Of a DNA stretch of 64,000 nucleotides, positions 10,229-19,962 are shown one piece after another. The number at the start of each line of letters is the position of its first letter. Within the stretch, counting starts at the first letter, position 1. The position numbers and the translations under genes were made by a program. The stretch comes from Demequina sp. NBRC 110057. Its GTDB lineage: Bacteria; Actinomycetota; Actinomycetes; Actinomycetales; Demequinaceae. The stretch spans positions 186,001-250,000 of the forward strand of contig NZ_BBRN01000005.1 of NCBI RefSeq assembly GCF_002090175.1, written 5' to 3'. Below the pieces are notes generated by a model. The model was given only the letters and a program-made list of their open reading frames with translations. It searched no databases and had not been told where the DNA came from.

Positions 10229-12499
10229 TCAGTCGTCGCTCGAGACGCACTTGATGGCGTCATCGGGCTGGTAGGTCCAGGTGAACGACGTGTCCTTCAC
10301 GGTCTCGCCCGCGTGCTTGACCACGCGGCGGTTGGTGATGGTGAAACCGTCCTGCCCAGCGCTCTTGGCCTGGCAGTTCGCGCTCGAGACCTCCTTGACG
10401 CCGGGCGACTTGACGTTGGTCTTGTCGGAGGCGGAGGTGGTGACGTCGTAGTACTTGGTGGACCAGATGTCCACGTGAAGGCGGCCGCCCTCGACGTAGC
10501 TGTTGAGGACAGCCGCGTAGGGGGTGTCATTCGTGAAACGCACGTTGATGGTGGTGCCCCAGATGGTCGACTCGCGTCCCGCCGGGTATCGCGTGAACCA
10601 CACGGAGTGCGGGCGGAACTGCTCGATCGTGTAGCCCGCGAAGTAGGCGGCGTTGTAGCTGGTGGTCGCCATCTGCGACAGGCCGCCGCCGATGCCGTCG
10701 GTCAGCACGCCGTTCACGATCACGTGGGCGTCGGCGTAGCCCTCGGCCTCCGTGATGGGGCTCAGCACGTCGTGGAGGTTGAACTCCTCGCCGGAAAGCA
10801 CGACCGTGCCCTCGACGTCCGCCGCCGCGGTGCGCAGGTTCTGCGTGCGGACGGGCTCGGCGGTGAGCGGGGTGTCGAAGGAGGCGACGATCTCCTTGAG
10901 GTCGCCCACGCCGATGTCATCGCTCGACGTGTCGGGCTCGAGCGCCTTCGTGGGAAGCTCGCCGGCCCGCTGCTGGGTCTGCGCGGCGGCGGTGATCGCG
11001 TCGCCCAGCGCGGCACCATCGACCGTGACGCCGTCGGTGCTCTTCTCGGCCTTGAGCTGGTGGCTGGAGGTGAACGTGAAGGACGCGTCCTCCGGCTCGG
11101 TCTCGAGATCAGGGTTCTTCTTGACGAGGTCGGCGGCGATGGTCTCGCCGTCGATATCGAGGGCAAGCGTGCCCTCCTGGGTGGTGACCGTCGAATTCTC
11201 GGCCACCTGGTCCGCGGTGATGGTCGCGTCTCCGTTGTCGGAGGACAGCGTGACGTCGCCGGCGAGCAGCTGCGAGGAGAGGTCGTCGGCGAAGGACTCG
11301 GCAGCCTCGTTGGTGATGGCCGGCGGCTCCACCGTGGCGACCGCCTCGACGGCGGTCGTCGTGGGCCAGCCGTCGCGCACCAGCTCGGCGGTGGCGTCGG
11401 CGTCCACGCTGATCGAGTTCTCTCCGGGGTGCGCCACTCCCGCGGTGCCGACGATCTCGACGCTCGCGTCGACAGCGTCGCGATCGAGCTCGGCGGCGCC
11501 GTCGGCGACGGCGGAGTCGAGCGCGTCCTCGTCGACGGTGGGGACGGGGTCGATGTGTCCGCCGCCCGTGACGTGCTGCCACAACCGCTCGGGGCGCAGC
11601 GTGAACCCGGTGAGGTCCTGGATGGTGGCCTCAGCGTCGATGCCGAGTCCGGCATCGGCCGCGGGCATGCCCACCGACTCACCTTCCGACTCGACCGTCA
11701 GCGTGATGTCGGCGGCGCCCAGCTCGTCGGCAGCGCCGTCAATGGCGGCGAGGGCCGCGCCCGTCGACTTGCCGCCGATCTGCACGCCAAGCGTCTCGGT
11801 ATCGCGGGGCACGGTGCCCGACAGCAGCGCCTGGGCGCCGACGTAGAGGCCGGCGAGCACGATGATGACGATCGGCACCGCGAGCCAGCGCCGTCCACGC
11901 TTCTTCGCGTGGGCGCCTCGCTCGCCGGTGGAGGTGGAGGAGCCGCCTGCTGACTCGACTATGGCCTGGGTGCGCACGTCGTCGACAGTAGCGGGCCACG
12001 CCGACGCCGGGGCCGACTCGCGCGGGGCGAAGGCCGGGCTCATGACGGCCGTCTCCTCGACGGGGGTGGTGAGCACGGCGGTGTCGTCGGGCGCGGCCTC
12101 GGGCTCGTCAGGCGTCGAGGCGGCATCGGCCTCCTGCTCGCTCGCCTTGCGCTCGTCCTCGCGGCGCGCGGCGTTGGCGGCTGCACCGGCGGCGGCCAGG
12201 GCGCTCACGCGCGTGACGGCCCTGGAGTCGGGAGTGGCGTCCGGCTCGCTCGGGGTGGCGGCCGATGCCGCTGCGGCACCGAGCTCGGGGTTGTCGCTCT
12301 CGGCGGCCAGCCAGGTGGGGGTCGCGAGTTCGGCCGTGGGCGGGTGCTGGGCGGCGGCCTCTGCCGCGGGGCTCGCGTCAGAACGCGCTCCCTTGCCTCG
12401 CGTGGCCCGGGAGCGCAGGGCGCGGTGCGCCGCACCCTGGCGGCGGCGCGCGACGCGTGCCTCGGCCTCGAGCCGTGCCGCGTTCTTAGCTTTGGACAT
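10229..12499 (-). CDS. VanW family protein with peptidoglycan-binding-like repeats
   Basis: Large 756-residue envelope protein. The N-terminus is a long charged and Ala-rich cytoplasmic region, then a transmembrane helix at about residues 230-250 (IVIIVLAGLYVGAQALL). Two or more PG-binding_4-like segments with many T, V and E residues follow. The VanW domain comes next, with EEFNLHDVLSPITEAEGY, GIGGGLSQMATTSYNAAYFA and FTRYPAGRESTIWGTTINVR. The function of VanW is unproven; the architecture suggests a cell-wall-bound protein. The start at 12499 overlaps the small membrane protein gene by 14 bp. Upstream in-frame starts would begin inside that gene. Confidence 0.83.
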   Translation of the reverse strand: MSKAKNAARLEAEARVARRRQGAAHRALRSRATRGKGARSDASPAAEAAAQHPPTAELATPTWLAAESDNPELGAAAASAATPSEPDATPDSRAVTRVSALAAAGAAANAARREDERKASEQEADAASTPDEPEAAPDDTAVLTTPVEETAVMSPAFAPRESAPASAWPATVDDVRTQAIVESAGGSSTSTGERGAHAKKRGRRWLAVPIVIIVLAGLYVGAQALLSGTVPRDTETLGVQIGGKSTGAALAAIDGAADELGAADITLTVESEGESVGMPAADAGLGIDAEATIQDLTGFTLRPERLWQHVTGGGHIDPVPTVDEDALDSAVADGAAELDRDAVDASVEIVGTAGVAHPGENSISVDADATAELVRDGWPTTTAVEAVATVEPPAITNEAAESFADDLSSQLLAGDVTLSSDNGDATITADQVAENSTVTTQEGTLALDIDGETIAADLVKKNPDLETEPEDASFTFTSSHQLKAEKSTDGVTVDGAALGDAITAAAQTQQRAGELPTKALEPDTSSDDIGVGDLKEIVASFDTPLTAEPVRTQNLRTAAADVEGTVVLSGEEFNLHDVLSPITEAEGYADAHVIVNGVLTDGIGGGLSQMATTSYNAAYFAGYTIEQFRPHSVWFTRYPAGRESTIWGTTINVRFTNDTPYAAVLNSYVEGGRLHVDIWSTKYYDVTTSASDKTNVKSPGVKEVSSANCQAKSAGQDGFTITNRRVVKHAGETVKDTSFTWTYQPDDAIKCVSSDD

Positions 12500-12836
12500 C
12501 GTTCCCCACCAGCAGCTTCCTGGGCAGCACCGACGCCACCACGATTGCGACCACACCGCCCGCGAGCCAGCCGTAGCCGAGCCCGTCAGCGGCAATCAGG
12601 ACGGACCCGCCGGGTCCGGCGAGCGTCCACACATACGTCATCAGCGCCCACAGGGTCGCGAACAGGCCGAGGCCGGTCCACGACAGCCACGTGCGCGCGA
12701 AGACCGCGGCGAGCAACACCATCAGCACGCTCAGGACGTCCCCGAAGGGCGGGATCGAGCGGTACGCCACCGCCCCCACCGACGCGACCAACAGGCCGGC
12801 GACGGCAATGATGACGTAGCCGAGGGAGTCCTTCAT
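12486..12836 (-). CDS. Small four-helix integral membrane protein
   Basis: Protein of 116 residues made almost wholly of four hydrophobic helices (for example YVIIAVAGLLVASVGAVAY and VLSVLMVLLAAVFARTWL), ending with a short charged tail. It resembles the DUF6113-type proteins found near typA in actinobacteria, but I hold that assignment loosely. It overlaps the VanW-protein gene by 14 bp, indicating coexpression. Starts upstream of 12836 would give a Pro/Gly-rich, non-conserved N-terminus, so they were not used. Confidence 0.68.
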   Translation of the reverse strand: MKDSLGYVIIAVAGLLVASVGAVAYRSIPPFGDVLSVLMVLLAAVFARTWLSWTGLGLFATLWALMTYVWTLAGPGGSVLIAADGLGYGWLAGGVVAIVVASVLPRKLLVGNDVQS

Positions 12837-12939
12837 GCGGTCCAGAATAGGCGCTGGAGCGCTGACCCCCGCGCCGCCACCCTGGGCGGCCGACGCGCGC
12901 ATGACGGGGGGCGCCGGACCCGGCGGCCCGCAGACGCGT

Positions 12940-12971
12940 GTGGCCCCGCCCGGCGAACCGGACGGGGCCAC
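12940..12971 (-). terminator. Hairpin downstream of typA
   Basis: GTGGCCCCG (12940-12948) pairs with CGGGGCCAC (12963-12971). After one mismatch, CCGG pairs with CCGG over a CGAA loop. It begins 18 bp after the typA stop codon on the minus strand. There is no run of T, so it may act as a 3' stabiliser or an L-shaped terminator typical of high-GC genomes. Confidence 0.55.
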
Positions 12972-12989
12972 ATGAGCGGCTGGGGAAGA

Positions 12990-14888
12990 CTAGCCCTGGC
13001 GCTTGGCGCGCGAGGCGGCGCGGCCACGCTCGGTCGCGTCGAGAATCACCTTGCGGATGCGGATGTTCTCCGGCGTCACCTCGACGCACTCGTCGTCGCT
13101 GGCGAACTCGAGGGACTCCTCGAGCGTCAGCTGGCGCGGAGGCGTGAGGCGCTCAAGCTCGTCACCCGTGGCGGAACGGATGTTGTTGAGCTTCTTCTCC
13201 TTGGTGATGTTGATGTCCATGTCCTCGTTGCGAGAGTTCTCGCCGACGACCATGCCCTCGTAGGTCTCCTCGGTGGGCTTCACGAAGAACGTGCCGCGGT
13301 CCTGGAGCGTCAGCAGGGCGTTGGTAGTGACGGCGCCCTGGCGGTCGGCAACGAGCGAGCCGTTGGTGCGGTACTCGATGAGGCCGGCCCACGGGGCGTA
13401 ACCGTGCGAGAGCGACGAGGCGATGCCCGTGCCGCGGGTCTCGGTGAGGAACGTCGAGCGGAAGCCGATGAGGCCACGCGCGGGAACGATGAACTCCATG
13501 CGGACCCAGCCGGTGCCATGGTTCGACATCGACTCCATGCGGCCCTTGCGGCTCGCCATGAGCTGCGTGACGGCGCCGAGGTGCTCCTCGGGAACGTCGA
13601 TGGTCATGTGCTCCATCGGCTCGTGCTTCTTGCCGTCGATCTCCTTGGTGACGACGACGGGCTTGCCGACGGTGAGCTCGAAGCCCTCGCGGCGCATCTG
13701 CTCGACAAGGATGGCCAGCGCGAGCTCGCCGCGGCCCTGGACCTCCCACGCGTCGGGGCGGTCGGTGGGCAGGACGCGCAGCGACACGTTGCCGATGAGC
13801 TCCTTGTCGAGGCGGTCCTTGACCTGACGCGCGGTGACCTTCGCGCCCTTGACGCGGCCGGCCAGCGGCGACGTGTTGATACCGATGGTCATCGAGATCG
13901 CGGGGTCGTCGACCGTGATGCGCGGCAGCGGGCGCGGGTCGTTGATGTCGGTGAGGGTCTCACCGATGGTGATCTCCTCGATACCGGCGACGGCGACGAT
14001 GTCACCGGGGCGGGCGACCTCGGCGGGGACGCGCTCGAGACCCTTGGTCTCCAGCAGCTCGGTGATCTTCACGGTCTGGGTCGAGCCGTCGGCGCGGGCC
14101 CAGGCGACCTGCTGGCCCTTGCGGAGCTCGCCGTTGAAGACGCGCAGCAGCGCGAGGCGGCCGAGGAACGGCGACGCGTCGAGGTTGGTGACGTGCGCCT
14201 GCAGCGGGTGGCCCTCCTCGAAGGCGGGGCCGGGGATGCGCTGCATGATGGTCTGGAACAGCGGCTCGAGGTTCTCCGAGTCGGGCAGCTGGCCGTCGGC
14301 GGGCTGGGTCAGCGAGGCGCGCCCGGCCTTGGCCGACGCGTACACGACGGGCACCTCGAGCAGCGAGTCGACGTCGAGGTCGGGGACCTCGTCGGACAGG
14401 TCGGACGCGAGGCCCAGCAGCAGGTCGTGGGTCTCCTCGACGACCTCGTCGATGCGGGCGTCGGGGCGGTCAACCTTGTTGACGACGATGATCACGGGCA
14501 GTTTCGCGGCGAGGGCCTTGCGCAGCACGAAGCGGGTCTGGGGCAGCGGGCCCTCGGACGCGTCGACGAGCAGCACGACGCCGTCGACCATCGACAGGCC
14601 GCGCTCGACCTCGCCACCGAAGTCGGCGTGGCCGGGGGTGTCGATCACGTTGATGGTGACGCCACCCTCGGTCGCCGCCTCACCCGTGTAACGGATGGCG
14701 GTGTTCTTCGCGAGGATGGTGATGCCCTTCTCGCGCTCGAGGTCGCCGGAGTCCATCGCGCGCTCCTCGACGTGGGCGTGGTCGCCGTAGGCGCCGCCCT
14801 GGACGAGCATGCCGTCCACGAGGGTGGTCTTTCCGTGGTCGACGTGGGCGACGATCGCGACGTTGCGCAAGTCGGAGCGCACAGGCAT
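12990..14888 (-). CDS. typA: Translational GTPase TypA/BipA
   Basis: Ribosome-associated GTPase of 632 residues, involved in stress and cold adaptation and 50S assembly in studied bacteria. The G1 motif is [12 protein letters not shown] at residues 15-26; G3 is DTPGHADF and G4 is NKVDRPDA. The EF-G-like domains and the C-terminal TypA-specific region with [23 protein letters not shown] sequence are intact. The start at 14888 gives [16 protein letters not shown], the usual family N-terminus. A good -10 element (14951-14946) lies about 58 bp upstream. Confidence 0.94.
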   Translation of the reverse strand: MPVRSDLRNVAIVAHVDHGKTTLVDGMLVQGGAYGDHAHVEERAMDSGDLEREKGITILAKNTAIRYTGEAATEGGVTINVIDTPGHADFGGEVERGLSMVDGVVLLVDASEGPLPQTRFVLRKALAAKLPVIIVVNKVDRPDARIDEVVEETHDLLLGLASDLSDEVPDLDVDSLLEVPVVYASAKAGRASLTQPADGQLPDSENLEPLFQTIMQRIPGPAFEEGHPLQAHVTNLDASPFLGRLALLRVFNGELRKGQQVAWARADGSTQTVKITELLETKGLERVPAEVARPGDIVAVAGIEEITIGETLTDINDPRPLPRITVDDPAISMTIGINTSPLAGRVKGAKVTARQVKDRLDKELIGNVSLRVLPTDRPDAWEVQGRGELALAILVEQMRREGFELTVGKPVVVTKEIDGKKHEPMEHMTIDVPEEHLGAVTQLMASRKGRMESMSNHGTGWVRMEFIVPARGLIGFRSTFLTETRGTGIASSLSHGYAPWAGLIEYRTNGSLVADRQGAVTTNALLTLQDRGTFFVKPTEETYEGMVVGENSRNEDMDINITKEKKLNNIRSATGDELERLTPPRQLTLEESLEFASDDECVEVTPENIRIRKVILDATERGRAASRAKRQG

Positions 14889-14921
14889 AGCGGGGTCTCG
14901 TTTCGTTGAGGTGGGATGGCG

Positions 14922-14951
14922 GTCCCGAACGGGACGGACCGGGCCATTGTA
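14922..14951 (-). promoter_or_regulatory. Candidate typA promoter with small palindrome in the leader
   Basis: The minus strand reads TACAAT at 14951-14946, a near-consensus -10 hexamer; no convincing -35 is visible. Just downstream, GTCCCG-AA-CGGGAC (14922-14935) forms a palindrome between the probable transcription start and the ATG at 14888. It may be an operator or a leader hairpin. Confidence 0.4.
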
Positions 14952-15007
14952 TAGGGCGCACGTCAGCACGACCGATGCGGTGCCCGCCGCGTGCGACGAT
15001 GGTCGCC

Positions 15008-15571
15008 ATGGAGATCTATCGCAGCCAGTCGTCGCGCGTGTGGGGTTGGCTGTGCGTGGGAATCGGCGGGACGATCCTGCTGGTCCAGCTCATCGGTTCG
15101 GGCCTCGAGCAGATCCACGTCGCGCTCGGCATGGCGCTCGCCTTCGCCGGCATGGGCGCGGCGGCGTTCCTGCGCCCCGCGGTGGCCGTGGGTGACGACC
15201 ACGTCGAGCTGCGCAACGTGACGCAGACCGTGGTCGTGCCGTTCGCCCGCCTCGACGGCCTCGAGGCTCACTGGTCGCTTGAGCTCGTGGGCGACGACGG
15301 CACGAAGGCGGGCTCCTTTGCGGCCCCCGCCCGGTCGGGCCGCGACCGCCTGAAGTCTCCCGACGAGGGGAAGTCGGCGGAGGTCGCGGGCCTCGTCACT
15401 GCCGCATGGGACGCCTACCGCTCCCGCCCCACGCCGCTGACCGCTCCCGGCGAGCCGCTGACCGCATCGGCCCCCGCCACCGGACCCGCCTTCACGCGCC
15501 GCATCGACTGGGCCGGCGTCGGCTGCCTCGTGGTGGCCGTGGGCGGGCTCGCGCTCGCACTGCTGGGGTAG
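15008..15571 (+). CDS. PH-like domain membrane protein
   Basis: Protein of 187 residues. Two hydrophobic helices at about residues 12-30 and 36-54 precede a soluble segment, VGDDHVELRNVTQTVVVPFARLDGLEAHWSLEL, split here as VELRNVTQTVVVPF and LEAHWSLEL, typical of bacterial PH-like domains. A third helix closes the C-terminus (GVGCLVVAVGGLALALLG). The function is unknown. It is convergent with ramB, with six bases between the stop codons. An alternative ATG is at 14999. Confidence 0.62.
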   Translation: MEIYRSQSSRVWGWLCVGIGGTILLVQLIGSGLEQIHVALGMALAFAGMGAAAFLRPAVAVGDDHVELRNVTQTVVVPFARLDGLEAHWSLELVGDDGTKAGSFAAPARSGRDRLKSPDEGKSAEVAGLVTAAWDAYRSRPTPLTAPGEPLTASAPATGPAFTRRIDWAGVGCLVVAVGGLALALLG

Positions 15572-15577
15572 CGCCCG

Positions 15578-17014
15578 TCAGGCCTCGAGCCCGGCGTGGG
15601 TCTCGAGGAACTCGTACAGCTCGCGGTCGTCCACGCCGGGGTACGTGCCGTGCGGCAGGGGCGCGAACAGGTGGCTGCGCACGCGAGGGCTCGCCCAGCC
15701 CTTTCCCTCCCAGCGTTCGGCGAGGCCGTCCTCGGGGCGCCGGCAGCACGCGACGTCCGGGCACGTGGAGCTCGCCCGCAGTTGAGTCTCGCGGCCCCTG
15801 AACCACTTGGACTCCCCGTACGGCACGCCCAGCGTGATGGAGAAGTCGTCAGGCGTCCCCGTCCCCGTCTGCGTGGACTCGAAGAAGGTCCCGGCGGGGG
15901 TGTCCGTGTATTGGTAGTGCTCGGTGGTGCGGGTCCGGCGCTCGAAGGCGCGGCGCGCGCTCCAATACCTGCACACCACCTCGCCCTCGGTGGAGCCCGT
16001 CGCGTCGAGCGGGAGCGGCAGGCCGTCGTTCTCGTACGCGCCAGTAACGGTGCCGTCGCCGTTGACTCTCAGGTAGTGAAGCGTGAGGCCGAGGTGCTCG
16101 GTCGCGAGATTGGTGAAGCGCAGCGCCGCTGCCTCGTGGGTGACGCCGAACGCGTCGCGCAGGTCCTCGATCGCGATGTTGCGGTCGCGCTTGGCCTCGG
16201 TGAGGAAGGCGACCGAGGCGTCGCGCGGCATGAGGCACGCCGCCGCGTAGTAGCTCGCCTCCCGCCGTTGGCGCAGGAACGCGGCGTAGTCGGCGGGCGG
16301 CCGATGCTCGAGCACCTGGTGCGCGATGGCCTGCAGCGTGAGGGAGCGCAGGCCGTGGCCGCCGGGGATCGAGGCCGGCGGGATATAGATGCGGCCGCGC
16401 TCCATGTCCACGACGCAGCGCGCGGAGTGCGGGAGGTCGTCAGTGTGGACGATGGTGAGGCCAACGTCGTCGGCCATCTGCGTGACGGTGCGGTGCGTCA
16501 GCGCTCCCCCGGTGTGACCCACGCGGGCGGTGGCCTGCTGCGCGAGGAGTTCGATCTCGGGAAGGTAGTTGTCGACGGCGCGCATTTCCAGGCGCTGCTG
16601 CGTGTTCGCCTGGCGCGCCTGCTCGGGAGTCGCGATGGACTGGCGCGCGCGCCGGTCGAGTTCGCGATGGAGGCCCACGATGGTGCGCAGCGTCTCGTCC
16701 GTCATCGAGCGCGACGGGCGCAGCTGGGGAAGCCCGAGTTCCTGATACGCGGGGGCGGCCTGGGCGTGCTCCAGCTCGATCTCGAGCGCGGCGCGCGGGC
16801 TGGGTGGCGCGGGGTCGAGCAGCGTCGCCGCGGTCACGCCGAGCGCGGCGGCGATGGACTCCAGGAGCGACAAGCGAGGCTCGCGCCGCCCGTTCTCGAT
16901 GAGCGACAGGTGGCTCGGCGCCGTGCCCGTCGCCTCGCTGACCTGGTCGAGGGTCAGCCCGGATTCCGTGCGGAAGTGACGAATGCGACGCCCCAGCGTC
17001 GAAAGGTCTGCCAT
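15578..17014 (-). CDS. ramB: RamB-type XRE regulator of acetate/propionate and short-chain acyl metabolism
   Basis: Transcriptional regulator of 478 residues; M. tuberculosis RamB has about 474. The N-terminal helix-turn-helix (residues 8-62, with [20 protein letters not shown]) is followed by an ImmA/IrrE-like domain and a C-terminal cysteine-bearing domain with [12 protein letters not shown]. In the ImmA region the metalloprotease HExxH is not intact (AHQVLEH), as is usual for this regulator group. Known relatives control glyoxylate, acetate and gluconeogenic genes. It is divergent from pckG with a 112-bp gap, so direct control of PEP carboxykinase is likely. The start at 17014 gives the family-typical [15 protein letters not shown]. 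Confidence 0.85.
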   Translation of the reverse strand: MADLSTLGRRIRHFRTESGLTLDQVSEATGTAPSHLSLIENGRREPRLSLLESIAAALGVTAATLLDPAPPSPRAALEIELEHAQAAPAYQELGLPQLRPSRSMTDETLRTIVGLHRELDRRARQSIATPEQARQANTQQRLEMRAVDNYLPEIELLAQQATARVGHTGGALTHRTVTQMADDVGLTIVHTDDLPHSARCVVDMERGRIYIPPASIPGGHGLRSLTLQAIAHQVLEHRPPADYAAFLRQRREASYYAAACLMPRDASVAFLTEAKRDRNIAIEDLRDAFGVTHEAAALRFTNLATEHLGLTLHYLRVNGDGTVTGAYENDGLPLPLDATGSTEGEVVCRYWSARRAFERRTRTTEHYQYTDTPAGTFFESTQTGTGTPDDFSITLGVPYGESKWFRGRETQLRASSTCPDVACCRRPEDGLAERWEGKGWASPRVRSHLFAPLPHGTYPGVDDRELYEFLETHAGLEA

Positions 17015-17093
17015 GTTCTTCACGATAGAAGAAGAATCGCCAAACTTCATCCCTTCACTTGTTGCCCGGGACACGTCAGCCGCTCGTAGCGTG

Positions 17094-17110
17094 AAGACAC
17101 AGCAAGTCTT
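17094..17110. promoter_or_regulatory. Inverted repeat in the ramB-pckG divergent promoter region
   Basis: AAGAC (17094-17098) and GTCTT (17106-17110) form an inverted repeat with a seven-base spacer, five bases before the pckG ribosome binding site AGGAGG at 17115-17120. CCAAACTTC at about 17040-17048 resembles half of the RamB motif known from Corynebacterium, but the match is weak. Either could be a RamB operator. Confidence 0.35.
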
Positions 17111-17126
17111 TCTCAGGAGGAGTGAC

Positions 17127-18944
17127 ATGACCGTGACCGCCGCCGACGTCGTCACCACGGCCCCCGCATCGGCCAGCCCCCAGGTCGTGTCCTGGGTGGA
17201 ACGCATCGCCCGCCTCACCGAGCCGGAGGAGGTCGTATGGTGCGACGGCTCCGCGGCCGAGCGCCGCCGCCTCATCTCCCGGATGGTCGAGGCCGGCACC
17301 CTGATCGCCCTCGACCAGGAGCGCCGGCCCGGCTCCTACCTTGCCCGTTCACACCCCGACGACGTCGCCCGCGTGGAGTCGCGCACCTTCATCTGCTCGG
17401 CGGACGCCGCCGACGCCGGCCCCACGAACAACTGGGTGGATCCCGAGGCGATGCGCGCCACCCTCGACCCCCTGTTCACGGGGTCGATGCGCGGGCGCAC
17501 CATGTACGTGATGCCGTTCTCGATGGGCCCGGTGGGAAGCCCGCTCGCCCGCCTGGGCGTCCAGGTCACCGACTCGCCCTACGTGGTGTTGTCGACGGGC
17601 ACCATGACGCGCATGGGCTCACAGGCGCTCGCGCAGATCGGCCCGGACACCGAGTGGGTGCCAGCCGTCCACACCGTGGGCGCGCCGCTCGCCCCGGGCG
17701 ACGAGGACGTGGCGTGGCCCTGCAACGACACCAAGTACATCGTCCACTTCCCCGAGACGCGCGAGATCTGGTCCTTCGGCTCCGCATATGGGGGCAACGC
17801 CATCCTCGCCAAGAAGGCGTTCGCGCTGCGCATCGCCTCCGCCATCGGCCGCGACGAGGGCTGGATCGCCGCGCACATGCTGCTGCTCAAGGTCACGAAT
17901 CCGCGCGGGCGCGTGTTCCACATCGCCGCGGCCTTCCCCAGCGCCTGCGGCAAGACCAACTTTGCGATGCTGCAGCCCTCCATCCCCGACTGGACCGTCG
18001 AGACCATCGGCGACGACATCGCGTGGCTCGCGCCGGGCGAGGATGGGCGGCTGCGCGCCATCAACCCCGAGGCGGGCTTCTTCGGCGTGGCGCCCGGCAC
18101 GGGGGTCGAGACCAACCCCGTCGCGGTGGAGATGCTGGGCGAGGACACGATCTTTACCAACGTCGCCCTCACCGACGACGGCGACGTGTGGTGGGAGGGG
18201 CTGACGCCCGAGGCTCCCGGGCACCTCATCGACTGGCGCGGCGAGGACTGGACACCCGACTCCCCCACCCCCGCGGCCCACCCCAATTCGCGTTTCACCG
18301 TCTCGGCGGCGCAGTGCTCGACCATCGCGGACACGTGGGACGACCCCGCGGGCGTCCCGCTGGACGCCATCATCTTCGGCGGCCGCCGGGCCTCGAACGT
18401 CCCCCTCGTCGCCCAGGCGCGCGACTGGGAGCACGGGGTCTACCTGGGTGCCACCCTCGCGTCCGAGCGCACCGCCGCGGCGGAGGGCACCGTGGGCGAG
18501 CTGCGCCGCGACCCCTTCGCGATGCTTCCCTTCTGCGGCACCGACATGGCCGACCACTGGCAGCACTGGCTGGACGTGGGAGCAGGCCTGGGCGACAAGG
18601 CGCCAGCGATCTTCCAGGTCAACTGGTTCCGCAAGGGCGCCGACGGCCGGTTCCTGTGGCCCGGGTTCTCCGAGAACGCCCGCGTCTTGGCCTGGATCAT
18701 CGATCGTGTCGACGGCAGGGCTCACGGCGTCGACTCACCCCACGGCCTCACCCCGGTCGACGGCGCCATCAACTTCGCCGCCGCGGGGGTCAGCCGTGCC
18801 GACTGGGACGCGCTGTTCGCCCAGGACCCCGCCGCGCTCGCGGTCGAGGCCGACGACACCGACGCCTTCCTCGCCCGCTTCGGCGCCAAGGTGCCCGCCG
18901 CGGTCCGCGAGCAGCACGAGGAGCTGCGCCGGCGCATCGGCTGA
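17127..18944 (+). CDS. pckG: Phosphoenolpyruvate carboxykinase (GTP)
   Basis: Gluconeogenic enzyme of 605 residues that converts oxaloacetate and GTP to PEP, CO2 and GDP. The kinase-1 motif with the reactive Cys is FPSACGKTN near residues 270-278. The substrate loops [19 protein letters not shown] and [15 protein letters not shown], and the guanine-binding aromatic region [19 protein letters not shown], are all present. AGGAGG with six-base spacing fixes the start at 17127. It is divergent from the RamB-type regulator. A strong hairpin follows the gene. Confidence 0.95.
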   Translation: MTVTAADVVTTAPASASPQVVSWVERIARLTEPEEVVWCDGSAAERRRLISRMVEAGTLIALDQERRPGSYLARSHPDDVARVESRTFICSADAADAGPTNNWVDPEAMRATLDPLFTGSMRGRTMYVMPFSMGPVGSPLARLGVQVTDSPYVVLSTGTMTRMGSQALAQIGPDTEWVPAVHTVGAPLAPGDEDVAWPCNDTKYIVHFPETREIWSFGSAYGGNAILAKKAFALRIASAIGRDEGWIAAHMLLLKVTNPRGRVFHIAAAFPSACGKTNFAMLQPSIPDWTVETIGDDIAWLAPGEDGRLRAINPEAGFFGVAPGTGVETNPVAVEMLGEDTIFTNVALTDDGDVWWEGLTPEAPGHLIDWRGEDWTPDSPTPAAHPNSRFTVSAAQCSTIADTWDDPAGVPLDAIIFGGRRASNVPLVAQARDWEHGVYLGATLASERTAAAEGTVGELRRDPFAMLPFCGTDMADHWQHWLDVGAGLGDKAPAIFQVNWFRKGADGRFLWPGFSENARVLAWIIDRVDGRAHGVDSPHGLTPVDGAINFAAAGVSRADWDALFAQDPAALAVEADDTDAFLARFGAKVPAAVREQHEELRRRIG

Positions 18945-18957
18945 CCGCCCCGTCTGT

Positions 18958-19002
18958 GCCCCGGCGGCCCGGCTACGTGTGGATTCCACGGGCCGCCGGG
19001 GC
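18958..19002 (+). terminator. Strong hairpin downstream of pckG
   Basis: GCCCCGGCGGCCCG (18958-18971) pairs perfectly with CGGGCCGCCGGGGC (18989-19002), a 14-bp stem whose loop contains a further small GTGG/CCAC pairing. It begins 14 bp after the pckG stop codon. There is no T-run. Confidence 0.65.
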
Positions 19003-19032
19003 CTCGCCGCGTGCGGGTGCCACACTGGCGCC

Positions 19033-19371
19033 ATGACGATCCTGCATGTCACGCGCCGCGCCGACTGGGAGGCCGCCCGAGCGGCGGGCACCTACGAAAT
19101 CTCGGGCCGCGACCTCAGCCTTGCCGACGAGGGCTTCATCCACTTCTCGTACCCCCACCAGTGCGCCGCCACTGCCGCGCGCATCTGGCCCGATCGCCCC
19201 GCCGACCTGGTGGTGCTCGTGGTCGACGAGCAGCGCGCGCGGGCGGCGGGGGTCGAGGTGATTGACGAGGGCGCGTCCGAGCTGTTCCCGCACCTGTACG
19301 GCGCCGTCGACCCCGCGTGGGTCGACGAGGTGCGGCCGGCCACCTGGGACGGCGAGGCCTTCACCTGGTGA
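19033..19371 (+). CDS. DUF952 family protein
   Basis: Protein of 112 residues recognised as DUF952 by the N-terminal LHVTRRADWEAA, the central GFIHFSYPHQCAATAARIW and the C-terminal FPHLYGAVDPAWV. The family has an ADP-ribosyltransferase-like small fold and no established role. A poor ribosome binding site precedes the ATG at 19033. It is convergent with the lipoprotein gene that ends the chitinase cluster, three bases apart. Confidence 0.82.
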   Translation: MTILHVTRRADWEAARAAGTYEISGRDLSLADEGFIHFSYPHQCAATAARIWPDRPADLVVLVVDEQRARAAGVEVIDEGASELFPHLYGAVDPAWVDEVRPATWDGEAFTW

Positions 19372-19374
19372 CCA

Positions 19375-19962
19375 CTACGCGGCGCCGCTCCACGTGGCCT
19401 CCGCGAGCGCGCGGTCGAGCCCGTCGAGGCCCCACCGGTCGACGATGACGGTGGTCCCGCCCGCACCTGAGGCCACCCACTGACGCTGCTGCACGACGGA
19501 CTCGGACCCGTCCTGCGCCGCACAGGTGACGTCAAACACCAGGAGCCGCGCCTCGGCGTGGGCCACGGTGACCTGGGCGGTCTCCGTGAGGGTGGCGTCG
19601 ATGGGTATGCCGGCCTCGTCACCCGGGCACGCGACGCCGTCGTCGAGCACGGCGTCCTCGGCGCCCTCACCCGCGGAGTCTCCCGTGAGGACGACGAAGC
19701 CCGGGCAGGGCGCGCCGTCGGCGCACCCGCCCACCGACACTCGCGTCGCGTCACCGTCGACGACGGGCGCCACCCAGTAGGCCTCGGGCTCGAGCGTCAT
19801 GCTCGCGACCGTCATCGGCGCCGGTGCGGCCGATGCCGTCGCGGCTGCGTCGGCCGCGTCACCCTCGGCGTTGGCGGCAGGGGCGCCCCCGCCGCACCCC
19901 GCCGCGAGCACGCTCACGGCGAGGGCGACGGGGAGCGCCCGTGCGATGCGGGAGGTCAGCAC
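19375..19962 (-). CDS. Secreted lipoprotein of unknown function, coupled to a chitinase gene
   Basis: Protein of 195 residues with a lipoprotein signal peptide: RIARALPVALAVSVLAAGC, with the lipobox AAGC and Cys about residue 22. The mature part is Ala/Asp-rich at first and has four further cysteines, in GGCADGAPCPG, VACPGDE and DVTCAAQ, which could form disulphides. I do not recognise a family. The GTG start at 19962 overlaps the end of the preceding chitinase gene by seven bases, so coupling is likely, and the upstream GGAGG lies within the chitinase gene. The context suggests a surface role during chitin use (inference). Confidence 0.68.
   Translation of the reverse strand: MLTSRIARALPVALAVSVLAAGCGGGAPAANAEGDAADAAATASAAPAPMTVASMTLEPEAYWVAPVVDGDATRVSVGGCADGAPCPGFVVLTGDSAGEGAEDAVLDDGVACPGDEAGIPIDATLTETAQVTVAHAEARLLVFDVTCAAQDGSESVVQQRQWVASGAGGTTVIVDRWGLDGLDRALAEATWSGAA

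Noticed and set aside
9863..14909. Very long open frames antisense to fdxA, the VanW protein and typA genes
   Set aside because: They mirror real genes in a high-GC genome, have Arg/Gly/His-rich composition and no domain, and lack ribosome binding sites.
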